From Epiperipatus broadwayi (lineage: Eukaryota > Onychophora > Udeonychophora > Euonychophora > Peripatidae), in NCBI GenBank assembly GCA_028023455.1, contig JAQFVV010006541.1:788734-852733 (forward strand): a DNA stretch of 64,000 bases. The letters run 5' to 3'. The notes under the pieces are model-generated. The model did not search any database. It saw only the letters and a list, made by a program, of their open reading frames with translations, and was not told the DNA's origin. Position 1 is the stretch's first letter. Every line of letters begins with the position of its first letter. A program made the position numbers and the translations under genes. Positions 33,906 through 46,476 of the stretch are shown here, in pieces.

Positions 33906-34292
33906 ATATTTCATCATCATCATCATGTTCAACTGTTATCAATACATTGCAGGATGACCATCTTTCCAAGTTCAATCCAAATTTTCTGATCTGTAGCTTC
34001 ACTTCTTCACATCACTTCAGTACACTTCCTTATTTCACCATCTATCTCACATGTTGTCTCTTTCTAGGTCTTTTGCAATCTCTTGAAATGCAGTTTAGGA
34101 TTTTAATTGTCCATCCATTATCATGTCTTTTAGCAATATGATCAGCCCGACCTCAGTTTTTTTTAAGTCTTTTAATAATGTCAGTAAATACCTTTATGTT
34201 CTCTCATTTATGTACTTCATTTTTGACCTCATCTTATTACTCCTAACATACATCTGTCAATGCTTTGTTGAATGGTCTGAAGTCTCTATATT
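33906..34292 (-). pseudogene. RTE LINE 3' fragment
   Basis: Minus-strand 3' end of the same RTE family as at 1-880. The 3' tail reads as (ATC)n on the plus strand at 33911-33925, followed by the reverse of the IDN-stop end, and then decayed DCKR and IKR-type blocks. The 5' truncation is near 34292. Several stops and frameshifts. Confidence 0.75.
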
Positions 34293-36589
34293 GCTTTTAA
34301 AATTATTGAATATAAACACTCAATTTATAGTTTCAAAGATTATAAAATAAGAGGTAAATTGCTTGATTTGTTGAAAAAATAAATATGGTGTCATTAAAAA
34401 ATTAAATTAATTGAGTAATAAGCAAAAAACAAATAAACAAACATGTATAGTGCACTTCTTGTATTATAAATGCCTTGGGAAATATTAATATTATAATGCT
34501 ATGAACAATATTATATTGATGAAGTGTTAAACTCTTTTGTGTGAAAACTAAAGGTTGTGAAAAAATAATACAAATAATGAAATAAAGTGATAAATGCACC
34601 GATTAAATAATATTCTTTCAGAATATGATAAATCCTTAAGTGTGCATGATACAGGTTAAATAAAGAAAGTTATAAAACTTAGTAAAATAAATGAAAATAA
34701 ATACATTTAATACATGTAATGTTTTTAGTAAAAAATAAAATAACTTAAAATAAATTTAAGTTATATAACTAACTATATTTAAAACGTCAGCAGCAAGAAC
34801 TTGATTAGATAAAGAAAAAAATATACAAATCTTCTATGCAATATCAAGTGAAATAAAAAGATAAGAAAAAAACAGATAGTAAGCTATTATACTGAAACAG
34901 TATGATTTCATCGTCATACGTTTCACCTATTCTAGAAATCAGTAGCCTTCATTTCCCTAGTTCAAACCCTAAAGGTACACATATATATAACAATATACTT
35001 GGGAATTTAACATGTATAAAAATGTATATTTACACGTATATATTTTGTAATAATTTTATTTGCTAAAAAATGGTATATTCACATCTGAATGATATTATCA
35101 TTATATAACGTACACATCTTATAATTTTATAAATATTCATCTTATGATTTTAAATAATTGAATTGGTTTCAAGCTGGGAAAATTATATTAGATAAGAACA
35201 GAATTCTCTAAAGTATTTCAAACTGGCTTTAAAGTACCCAATTACTTAATCATGTAGAGCAACTAAAAACAAATGTAGATGTCTCACGTCTAGGATAAAA
35301 CGCTAGCAGCTTAAATCTCTTTCAGTTAAAGAAAAGGAGAAGCAATCCAATGTTTAAATTAAGAACTTTACCAATCTCATGAGACACCGCCGGTACAAAT
35401 TCAGATTTTAGGATGCTTAATAAAATAAAAGTTGGACAATTAAACCTGCACTGAAATCCAGATTGGAACTGGAATCTGAGAAAAATAAAAGGAACAATGA
35501 ATAAACCTGAAATCAATCAACCGATTTGTCTGAAGCTGATGCAATTAAGACTTCTTAGATTTTAATGTCTAAAAATAAAAATTGTGAATGAACTGTAAGA
35601 GGGGGGGTTAAAAAAGTATAAAAAAGGCAGTTGAAAGAAAATTGTCATTCATTTTTGCTGTACTCGTGTTTCCACTTATATCCAGGCAGCAGGCCCAGTT
35701 TCTACCATGCAAATAATTGGCTAGAAAAGCAAAGGCCATCTTCCCAATGGTCAAGAACCATTTTATGGAGCCCGGAGATCCAAACCACAGCCCTACTTAA
35801 AGAATAGCCAATGATGAACCAGCTCAGATCAATCAGTCCATGCGTGCATTTCATACTTTCAAGCTGCAAGCCTCCAGATAAATAACCAGTAACCACTTCT
35901 CAATCAAACTAAATCTAAAAGCTATAGCCATCTATAAATCTTTCCTAAAGCTAGCTATATAATAAGTAATGTGCACAAACTCTTCCATTCAAATCTTATA
36001 AATTAATCACACTATGTTTCAAAGGTGTATTCTCTCTTAAATTAATTAACTGTATTAGATAAACGTATCTCAACCTGTATAATTTTAAAATGCTTTAAAA
36101 GTTAAATGTAAATCTTGCCTGATCACAAATTCTTAAATCTCTTTTTAAAATTCAACTTATAAAAGCTTATTTGCCTTATTATTTTCTCTATTTGCGTCTA
36201 TTCTTTTGCATCTATATATATATATATTGTTAAAATGCATTTATTGATTTATGCTTTGCCTTCGGAGCAGAGACTATTAATTATTATAACTTAAAGAGAC
36301 GTTTTGTTCTCAAGTAAAGTAATTATGCTGTTTGGCATTTCCATAGATTGTCTCTGGTCCGAAACCTACTTTGATGTATTATTTGAACTGCTATGCGTAG
36401 CTTAAATTCACATATATTGCTTATTAAAAGGTTTGTTTGGTTAAATAAAAGAGAGTGATAATTTAAGGCATATTCAGTAGTTAGCCAAGTTTAAGCCCCA
36501 GATATGCTTTAGACCCCTTAATGTAATTGCATATAATATGTAGTTAATTAATAAACTAAACCAATTTTAATAAAGTCCTCTTTAGCACA
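34293..36589. other. Non-coding stretch; short higher-complexity block at 35640-35900
   Basis: No conserved ORF recognised. The 35640-35900 block is noticeably richer in G+C and contains a 64-codon minus-strand frame (MVTGYLSGGLQLES...) that I do not recognise; it may be part of an uncharacterised repeat. (TA)n at about 36213-36228. Confidence 0.45.
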
Positions 36590-37780
36590 ATTTCAGTGTT
36601 TATTTAACTAACAGGCGTAGGGTAGTTTGCAGAAGAAACTATAGATTTCGCGCTTTACTAGTTGTTATAATTAAGATTCCAAAAGTGTTGTGAATGAGTT
36701 TTTGCGAAGCACTGAGGTGCATTCCGCCTTGCTATCGTATAATTATTAAGATAAGATTAGGTTTTAAGGGCTATCTTATCATCCTTAGTTCGGACAGCCT
36801 TCTCTTGAATGGGATAATGATTTTAAGGGTCATTCCCACTTCCTCCTTTAAAAACTGGAACACCGGAATCCAGCATCTTATATCGTGGCTGTTCGAGCAT
36901 CCGAACTAAAAGTTCATGTATAGCAGGCGAGCGGTATCTGAGAACCGAGCAAACGTTGCTGAATCTCATGAGTAAAAGCGCATTCAAGACGCATCTGATG
37001 TAATTTGCATAGCGCCGTAGCCTCAGAAGTTATGCTACAAAACGCCAGTTCATCTGCTGTATATTAATTGTTCAGCATTGATCTGAACCTAAGATCTAGT
37101 TTATCTAAGAATATCTACATAAAGAGCACATTGACTGCTCATCGCGTAATGATAAATTTAAGTACACATTGTATAAAGTTCCCACTCTCTTAGAGTTTAA
37201 CCCTTAACATACTGAGTAGGAATGGCAAAACATGGTTTAGACATCAGTATAGACGTAAAATAATTATTAATGTATAAACGATATAATAGAATAATGATCG
37301 TTAAGTACAATTGATTACAGAACGTGTAGTTCGTATTTTCACCATCCCACCTGCGAGTGGAATACGCAGTATATTTAATTGTTATTGTTTGTGTTTTGTC
37401 AATATTAAATAATTTTAAAAACATATTAATGTCTGCAATATTATTCATTTTATTTATATTAAATCACCATCCATAATGATTTTATATGCATGAGATAATC
37501 AGCCATAGGTTGTGGGAGTGTGTTTGGTTAAACTATAAAACATTTAGTTAAATATCCCCGAGTCTCTCGTTTTACCCTTTGCTATTGCCGGCGCGGAAAT
37601 TGAGAGATTACGAGTGTAACCTCATATATGTCATTCATAAGGTAGTAAGTCAGGGAGTATTGGTGAAGGAGCTGAGGTGCAGTCCGATTTAGTCTCAAAC
37701 CCTCATCTAGATCAACCTTGGTATAATTTACCAAAACTCTGGATTTTGTTGCGTGTATGTTCAAATATGACTGTTACAAT
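36590..37780. promoter_or_regulatory. CpG-richer patch, possible promoter or CpG-island-like region
   Basis: CG dinucleotides, rare elsewhere in the window, cluster here (for example TTCGCGC near 36648, GTTCGAGCATCCGAAC near 36890, GGCGAGCGG near 36926, GCCGGCGCGG near 37586). The sequence AGGTGCATTCCG (36714) and AGGTGCAGTCCG (37674) recurs about 960 bp apart. No ORF longer than about 80 codons and none recognised. It could be an unmethylated promoter of a neighbouring gene or a younger insertion that has not yet lost CpG. Confidence 0.35.
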
Positions 37781-38370
37781 ACAATGTTAATTTTGAAAAA
37801 TTAAGTATAGGAATGGAAGTTGACATTTCTTATCATTGGTCTGTGTGATTTAAAAAAGTAATAAATCAAACAATAGTTAAAAAGGATTATCTTGGAAAGA
37901 AATCCCTTATCTAATATAAATTAAAATATATAAAACTTTATTTGTGATTAGTTACTTGCTGAAAAAAACACAAAACGTGTATTGCTAATTAATCTAACAG
38001 CCAACCTTAAATATGTAGGCATCTCTCAAGACTGACTTAATTTGATCATAAATGTCACAACAGTTAAATAAATTATAAATCAAGAGTATATAAAGAATGG
38101 ATACCTCCATAATTGTCTGCAATTAAATACTTAAGAAAACAATGCAGAAAAGCACAATTTGCCAGCTGAATAATCAGACCAATGGAAGAATAATAGATAT
38201 TACAGGATATATCCATCTTAATCCATAATAGAAGTCTATAAGTATATTTGATATAATGCTAGCGATATACCATGGTAAGATTTTTTTTTTTTTAATTTTT
38301 TTAAAAAGTTCTTCATACATTGAAATTTAGTGTAATTTATTTATTGTATTTTTTATTAACAATAGCAAAC
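37781..38370. other. AT-rich non-coding stretch
   Basis: Nothing recognised; poly-T run at about 38281-38294. Confidence 0.5.
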
Positions 38371-38374
38371 TCTT

Positions 38375-39100
38375 CATACAGTAGTGCCACCCAGTCCAAG
38401 CATTAATAATCAATGGATGCTGAAAGGTTTGTGTATAAAATCCTCATCTAGTACCTACTCGTCTAGTTTTAGCTTGTGGTTTTTATCAGTGAGGAGCATC
38501 AGATCTGAGATTACTACACCTAGATGCAAGGATCTAATAAAGTTTTGTATTTTAGTATGAGTAATTAAGTTTTTTTTTGCATGCTTCATAATTTTATGAA
38601 TTTATTTTGAAATATTTTTTATTTTATATGTATGATAATGTAAATACATTGTTTTTATTAATTTTATAAATTTAAGTTGTCAATAAATATTATATCACAG
38701 ATTTCATTTCTTCTGGTCATACTAGCAGTTGTAATTTCCATGTCCATAGAAAATTATAAAAAAATCTTAACCACTTAGAAAAGACTGGATGTTAATGGAG
38801 ATTAAAAAAATAGGGATGGTTGAAATTTTTTTCCATTCAGAAGGTGTTCTAATAAAAGCAGTAAATGCATATCTTTATCATTAATTAATTGAAAATGAAT
38901 TATTTCTGGATGGGAAGACCTATTTCAAAACCCTAATGTTGTTTGTGAGAAGCTAAATGGGAAATATAATCCATTTTACGTTCAATCATCACCATTATTA
39001 TCTATTTTCTGTATAGCTGTATTAAAGTTAGATTAAAATTGTATTGAAAAGTACTTCCTAAAGATTACCAGCTCACAAATGGTTTCTTAATACTTGGTTT
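38375..39100 (+). repeat. Dispersed repeat family Y, copy 1
   Basis: Matches 43775-44530 in direct orientation over its whole length (shared blocks include GGGATGGTTGAA, GGGAAGACCTAT, AATCATCACCATTATTATCT). The first 150 bp are a decayed arm of the fold-back MITE family at 17037-17694 (AATCAATGGATGC, CTACTCGTC, GATCTGAGA). The copy ends at the (TA)n next to the hairpin at 39107. Confidence 0.8.
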
Positions 39101-39106
39101 ATATAT

Positions 39107-39304
39107 ATATATAAAATACATATTTTGCGGGTTCATCCGTGTTAAAAACTTTTAATATCAATATACTGACGTTTCGACTTGGTCACACAAGCTATCCACA
39201 GTTATAACTCTGTGGATGGCTTGTGTGACCAAGTCGAAACGTCAGTATATTGATATTAAAAGTTTTTAACACGGATGAACCCGCAAAATATGTATTTTAT
39301 ATAT
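39107..39304. repeat. Near-perfect 95-bp-arm hairpin with hammerhead-ribozyme-like core
   Basis: Arms 39107-39201 and 39210-39304 are reverse complements with a single mismatch (39193 T against the C expected from 39218's partner); the loop is 8 bases. In the right arm, CTGTGGA is followed by a potential 6-bp stem (GGCTTG/CAAGTC around TGTGAC), then GAAA, then CGTC, and ACT/AGT can close a first stem: the order of a type I hammerhead. The core differs from CUGANGA at one position (A to T), and ACGT offers stem III only between two copies. Such termini are known in Penelope-like elements. Confidence 0.85.
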
Positions 39305-41593
39305 TTAACCCGTGCAAATCTTCGTTTTAACATATATATATATAATTCAAACAGTTATATATATATATTGTGCTTTTGCACATTGTTTCTAGGTGAATTT
39401 TCTAATGAAATAATCTATACTGTTTGTTAATATTTTTAAAAAAAAAATGAAATTAAATAAATAGTAAATAAAGTGTATAAAGACTCTAACAGTGTCTATG
39501 GTAGTTGTGATGCCTAATTTGAATTAAAAATATATATATATTGTTGTGTTTTAACAAATATTAAATAAGTAATGAATTGTAAAGGTAAAAAAAAAAAATT
39601 GTTTAATTCAGTATTCAGTCAGCTATGTTTTATAAAAACAGAAAGAGTATTAACAGAGTTAATTTTATAATTAAAATTATAAGTATTATGAACAAAGAAT
39701 GAACGATTAGAGTATAATTATTTAATAATATAATTGTTTAGCTATAATTTAAGTCATAAAGTAGGTAGATTAAACTCTTATTTAATCAGTTAATTTTAAA
39801 TGTAAAATGTATCTTTAAAAATAAATAATCTTTAATGAGTTAGTTAAATAAGAGATAATGGTTTAAATAAGTTAATAAGTTAAGCTGTAATTTATAAACG
39901 TCATTTCCTCTGTGTGCATATGTGCGTGTGTGCATGGTTGAAAGTAAGTTTCTTATTTTTAACAACCCAAAATATTTTTTTTAAAAAAAAAATATCACTA
40001 AAACTTTTAATGAATAAATATTAAATAAACCTAGACAATAAAGGGTTAAATGTTAAAAGTAATACTGTACTTCCGGTAAACCAAGTTTGAAGAAAAGGCA
40101 ATGTATTATTTTAATAAAGTATTCAATATAATTTATTAACTTTTTATTTTACTAATTTTTTTTTATTAATTGTCTTAATTAAGAAAATCAGTTCTATTGA
40201 CCTCTTCTTCACTTTGTGTAAAAAAAAATCACATGATTCTATTTCAAATAAGTAGATTAAAATTACATAATTTTCACAATTAGTTACTTATATTGATTGT
40301 TTTAGTTGCCACTAGGGTCACTTAATTAGTGGGAGGTGACCGATTCTTAACATGTCACAAACAGTATTTAAACTTGAACTCATCATTTTTCAAGTTGGTT
40401 GCTGTTGGTTGTTGTCTGCTTCTTCAGTCTTTCTCAGCTTGTCTGCTCGTCTGACCTGTGTGCTCTGAAAATTTTAATAACAAGTGATAATTTTTTTCTT
40501 AAAAGTGTAAAGTTATTAATTTTATTGTTACTTAAACGTACCATGCTGTGCTGAATTAATTGAGGTATCTCATTTTCTTATATTTCCAATTCGGTTGAAC
40601 TTTATATTTAAACTATTAATATAATGCCACAGAACAATAATTTAGTCACTATCTAATTTTCATCAATTCTATTTAAAGATAATGTTAAAAAAAAGCCAAG
40701 TGATGAATTCATTAACATTAATTTACAGGGTTGTACTGAACATTGCACTAGTTTAATCTTCATCTATATTTTATATTTTAAAGAGAAGAAAATTAAAATG
40801 TGAAATTAAAAATTATTGACTACATCAGTTCTAAGTGAATAACATTCATGCTGTGATGTTAATTAACCTATTAAGTAAGAAAGAATTTAAATATTATAAG
40901 TAATTAAAAAAAGAACTGTACAATGATAAAGTAATAAACTTGTCATCTTTAAATTAAAGAAAGATATTATTAAATGTGTTTGCCTTCTCCGAACTTCTGT
41001 CATTTAAAGGAAAGTATTTAGAAGGAAGTTGAACTTGCTACAAAATATTTTTTTTTAAAAAAAGTGACAACTGGAATTTACTTCATTCTCCTCATGTCTT
41101 ATTATAAAATATTTTAAATGAAGGGGAGAAACTGAGAAACTTACTTACTTAAAAAATAGATTGCTGAAATAACTTGCAAAGGATGTTTGAGATGCATTGT
41201 GTTATTCACAAACTATTAAAATTAATAATGTCTCTTACAAGAAAGTGTGCTAATGAAAAATATAATAATACAATACCTGGAAATGATTTTTTTTTTGCTT
41301 TTATTTTGAAATCAAATTAAGCTTGTTTTAAAAATACCTCTTCTTTAAAAAAAGTGAATATGTGTTATTTATTTCTATAAACCACGGACTTCAAAAAATT
41401 GCAATGGAACCAAAAATTTTATATTACCTTAGACATAGTTAAATAAATATCTTTCAGCTAGCTACATTGTTTATACTATCCAATTTTTCTGGAGGAAGTT
41501 CAAACTTAGTATTAAATTAGCATTAAGAACTGTGTTATGTGTTTTTGCATATTTTGAAGCTATATTTGCTACTTTTAAAAAAAATATCTATAG
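39305..41593. other. Non-coding stretch; possible promoter near 40365
   Basis: No gene seen. At 40367-40374 TATTTAAA is followed by GAACTCATCA and a T/CTG-rich tract (40395-40465), a context typical of a TATA promoter with downstream transcript start, as in LTRs; no matching second LTR was found. Confidence 0.4.
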
Positions 41594-41687
41594 TACGGAA
41601 TCTTCATCACACAGACAGCCCACATAGAATGGACTTCACACTCTTAACAGACCAATCATTATGGGAAAGTTCTATAGATGAACTAAG
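41594..41687 (+). other. Candidate internal exon, unrecognised
   Basis: A 94-base open segment bordered by TATCTATAG (possible 3' splice site, ending 41593) and AAG/GTGTTT (possible 5' splice site after 41687). In the open frame it reads HTDSPHRMDFTLL and TDQSLWESSIDEL, with non-repetitive hydrophilic composition, unlike the random AT-rich frames around it. No family recognised; no neighbouring exons found. Low confidence. Confidence 0.22.
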
Positions 41688-43774
41688 GTGTTTTAAAAAA
41701 TATATATGCAATATTTTTTTAATATTTATTATTGCTTTCTTATTTTATTGCTGTTATGACATTATCTTATGTCAAGGTAACTCTTATTTTTTAATATTAT
41801 TGTTGTTATTGGATTTATAACAAAATGTGTAAGTATTTCTACACATTATCAGGTAAATTTAGTATTATTTGATACAAGCTGGTTTTGAAATAAATTTTAA
41901 AAATGCTTTATTTAATAGAGATAGTCATCTCTTCAAGGTAAATTTTAAAATGCTTTATTCAGTAAAGATATTCATCTCATTTATTTTACTTATAAAAGTT
42001 TTGTTGAATATTTTATTCTCTCATTGGTAAAACAACCAGGGTGTTTATTAGAAGTCCAATATATTATTATAGTCATTATGATATAGTGATTTCCCATTAA
42101 ATTTTTAATATGATTGAGTATTCATTAATTTAATATTATTTTATCCACTTTGCATTTATATCCACTATATTTTTATGAATTTTTATTATACATTGCAGAT
42201 ATGTGTGTATTTCTTATTTACTGCCAAATTTTATTGTACCATAATTTTAAATATTTTATAGTCATTTGACTTATTGTTGGTTTCAGACATTGATTATTGT
42301 TTGTTATTTTACTATGAATATTAATTTAGTCAATATTTATTAGTGTGTTATTGTTATCTTGCCATTGCTTAGTTTGAAATATATATTTGCTTTAGAATAT
42401 TAGGCTTTAGTTATTATAGTATGTTTATTGTGCTTTGCAGGATGGAGACACTTTCCCCATTGTCATGTTTTATTCCCTAAGTTGATAGTGATTTATATTT
42501 AGTGATTATTATTACATTATTAAGGTGCCTAGATCCCTAGAGAGGATCATCATTTTTGGTGCATTTTTCCATTTTCCTTATGTGCTGTCCACACATACTC
42601 TTTTTGCCTTAGATATAGGCCTGGAAGCCAAAATTCTTTATACATTTTGCTCATGTTGTTTTTCTCTGAGAAGCTATGTTTTGCCTATCACTCATTAAGT
42701 AGTTAAATATTTTTCCACCATAGTAGGTGATGTTGTTTCCATAGTAGATATGACATAGCAATGATTGAAGTGTCTGTTCTTCATGTTGCACTTTGTAGTG
42801 CTTGGTTAAGTTTCTGTATTGTGCTCTATGTTGTCCCAGCTAGCCATAAGTAAGATAACAAATGTTTATAATTTAAATGCTTATTGTTTAGCACATGGCA
42901 TAATATGCAGTACACATTTCAAGGTATTTATCTGCACCATCTGGAGCATTTTGCCAGTGAATTTTTAAGCTGGTTAATATTGATATTTTGTTATTATCAT
43001 GTGGACAAGTAACTCAGTACAATATGGGTGTACATGACTTCTGATGAATGATATATACCCTCCTTTATATTTAAATTAGAACCAGAATTGAGTCTAGCAA
43101 TATTAATTTATTGCCTCAGTTTGATAATTATTATTATTATGCCAGCATTTATATTCAAACCCAGTCAATGTAATTTAACTTAACAGCAATTTCAAAGCTA
43201 TAGAAAGGCAACATACTAATTAATGCTTGATTAGGGTGTATTTCAAATAAAAACTTTCTGCTCAGCTATGACTTGAGCTGTTATTTTTTTTTAATCCAAC
43301 TTTTGTTAAATGGATTAATTAGCTAAGAGTAATTTTAGATAAACTCATTAATGTTAAAACATATCTCCATTAAGGATATGTGGTAAATAGCGTATCCAAA
43401 CATTTTTTGATGCCTTAGTTTATTTACAAGTGAAGTCAGGATATGTTACCTGTGTTCTATCCTCTTATTAATATAACAGCACCTATGTTTGGCAATTAGC
43501 TTTGATCTTATTGTATATAATTTATTTATTACTGATGTTATTTCTAAATAAGTGCATTTGTTATCATTTAAAAATTGAGTTTCTGTTTTTCTATATGTGT
43601 ATTTCTCTTGAGTTTCTCAAAGTTCTCAAAGTTCACAAAGGTCATAAGTTTTACAATTCTGATTTCTAAAAAAAAAAGAAATCTGGGTAACAGATAATTA
43701 ATTCATGCAGTATTAACTAACATTATATTTGATTTTTCTTCACTAAATTTAATCCCCATATTGCACATGTCCTC
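41688..43774. other. Non-coding stretch, no gene seen
   Basis: T-rich sequence with no conserved frame. Could be intron or intergenic. Confidence 0.5.
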
Positions 43775-44530
43775 AAGCTCCCCATACAGTAATACCACCT
43801 AGTGTAAAACTAAATAATCAATGGATGCAGGAAGAATTGTGACTAACATCCCCATCTTGTATACTCGTCCAATATTCCCAGATAAGTTTCTAGTTTCTGG
43901 GTTTCATCAGTGAGGAGCTTCAGATCTGAGAACACTGCACCTAGATTTAAGGATCTAATATGATGTTTGTATTTTTGTATGAGTAATTAAATTATTTTAT
44001 TTCATTTTTTTGCACACTTCTTAATTTTATGAATTTATTTTGAAATATTTTTTATTTTATATGTATGATAGTGTAAATAAATTGCTTTTACTAATTTTAT
44101 AAATTCAAGTTGTCAATACATTTTATAACACAGATTTCATTTCATCTGGTCATATTAGCAGTTGATATTTCCATGTCCATAGAAAATGATAAAAAATTCT
44201 TAACCATTGATAAAAGACTGAATGTCAGTGGAAATTAAAGAAATAGGGATGGTTGAAGTTTTTCCATTCAGAAAGTGCTCTAATAATAGCAGTAAATGCA
44301 TGGCTTTATCATTAATTAATTGAAAATGAATTACTCCTGGGTGGGAAGACCTATTTTAAAACCCTAATATTGTTTGTGAGAAGATGAATGGGAAATATAA
44401 TCTATTTTATGTTCAATCATCACCATTATTATCTATTTTCTCTATAGCTGTATTAAAGTTAGATTAAAATTGTATTGAAACACATTTCCTACAGATTACC
44501 AGCACACAAATGGCTTCCTAATACATGACC
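43775..44530 (+). repeat. Dispersed repeat family Y, copy 2
   Basis: Direct copy of 38375-39100, starting with the same fold-back arm (CCCCATACAGTAATACCACC) and ending near CTAATACATGACCT. Confidence 0.8.
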
Positions 44531-44702
44531 TATTAAATACACACATGCACGCACACACACATGTATATATATATGCGTGTGGGTGTATGAACACACTTCA
44601 AAAAAAATAACTATAACAAATGGTCCAATTTTAGTGATATATAATTTTTCCAATACATTATAGTTTTGTTATGATATGGTAATAATATCCAAATATATGT
44701 AT

Positions 44703-44802
44703 GCCTAAATAATATATATATATATATATATATATTGTAACCATTTATTTTGCCTAAATAATATATATATATATATATATATATATTGTAACCATTTATT
44801 TT
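44703..44802. repeat. Tandem duplication of an (AT)n-TGTAACC joint
   Basis: A unit of about 49-51 bp, GCCTAAATAA-(TA)n-TGTAACCATTTATTTT, occurs twice in a row. The TA tract is within the unit and ends at the TGTAAC edge seen at other repeats in the window. Confidence 0.9.
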
Positions 44803-46441
44803 GCATAGAAAATAAATATAAGTATAATCTAGTGTTTAATTTTTTTCTCATAATTCTAAAAGATTAGGTGGTATTATTCTTATTAACTTAATTAAGTAAC
44901 TATTTTACATATTTTAGGCTATATAATTGTATTTTTATTCATTTAAGTATATGTCAATACAAAAGTTGTTCTATACTCAATTACTGACTTTAAGAAGTTA
45001 AACCTAACTTTCATAATTTTGATACTATTCAAATTAGATAAATTCAATTTCAAATGTTTTAAAAACTATATATATACTTTTTTTTTATAAAGAAATATGT
45101 GATATCATTTTTCTTTGTATTTATTTAAATGAAGTGTAAATCTTTTCCATGCAAATTTTCTTAGATTCCTGTCAATTGTAATAAACTTCTTTCTATTAAT
45201 TGCTTAAATTGGGATCAGGCGTTACTCTGAAATGAGTACAAAAGGTGCAGTTTTTGAGAGTATAATGATCCCTTCACTTCATTCACTTCTTCTTCATCAT
45301 CACTGTCAATCGATCATATTATTTTGTTGATGAATTGTACGACCAAGTTAATTAAGTTTTAATTGTTTTAGAGAACAAAGCAATATGTGCTGCTAGAAGT
45401 TAACTTTATCCAAGCAATTATTTTTCAAATGATACTATTTTAACTTAATCTCTCTGAAACTTTGACGATGCAATAGGAGGTATTCACTGTCTTATATTCT
45501 TATGAACATTATCAATTTTGATAAATGTTATAATATTTTCATTGAAATTAGAAATTTGTCATATCATTTTACTATGAACTATATTGATCTTACATGATTA
45601 ATCTATGGCTAAGATGTTTATAAATCATCATAAAATATAATTATGGATTTATATTTGTATTTAATTTGATGTCTGCATTCAAATATATTCTTGACTATGA
45701 TACTTTATTATGGAATATAATTACACTTGGATATAATATGGGTTTATGATATGTTTGTTTTATTTACATGCCAGATCTGATATACATATTTACAACCTAC
45801 TTAATATATTTCATTTATATTACTTTTGTTATAGTCTGTCTATATAAAGTATATAACTTCTTTTATTTGGATGCAACATTGATTGCAGAGGATATTCAAT
45901 TTATTTCTTTAATTTAAATCATTATTTTAATCTTTGCAAAGTAATATAAGCTCCTTCCATTATAAGATCATCATGATTCTAGAAATCTTTCAAAAGGAAT
46001 CCCTATCGTATTATATTATTTATCTAACAAATTCATTTCGGACATTCTCTACTGAAGATGCATATAATTATGAAATCGTTCTTTATGTGCTTGTAAATAA
46101 GTGAAACAAAACATATGGTCTCAAAGTAATCAAGTTTGCAATTGTGGAAAAAGCATTTCATTAAAAAAAATGTGGGAATTGTTTAAAGATTTTATATATA
46201 TTTTTTACTATCTTGATATCTGAAATGTTATGTACTTTCAGCATTTTGTTAATCTTATTTTCTTTGTTCTTTATTTGGGTATCTTTAGCATGTAATCATG
46301 TATTAAAGATGATGTATATAAATGGTTTTACTAATGTTTATTTTTTTAAAAGACCGCAGCTGGGAATTTATGTATGTTTTATAAACACTTATAAGGATAA
46401 AGCCGCTATTTTATATATTGTATATTTTGCTTTGAATCGAT

Positions 46442-46476
<35 letters not shown>

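Noticed and set aside
35702-35896. 64-codon minus-strand frame in a higher-G+C block
   Set aside because: Looks non-random in composition, but I recognise no family and see no second copy in this window, so it is not called a gene.
40360-40470. TATTTAAA plus CT-rich tract as an LTR promoter
   Set aside because: No second LTR, primer binding site or retroelement body nearby; kept only as a note in the non-coding stretch.
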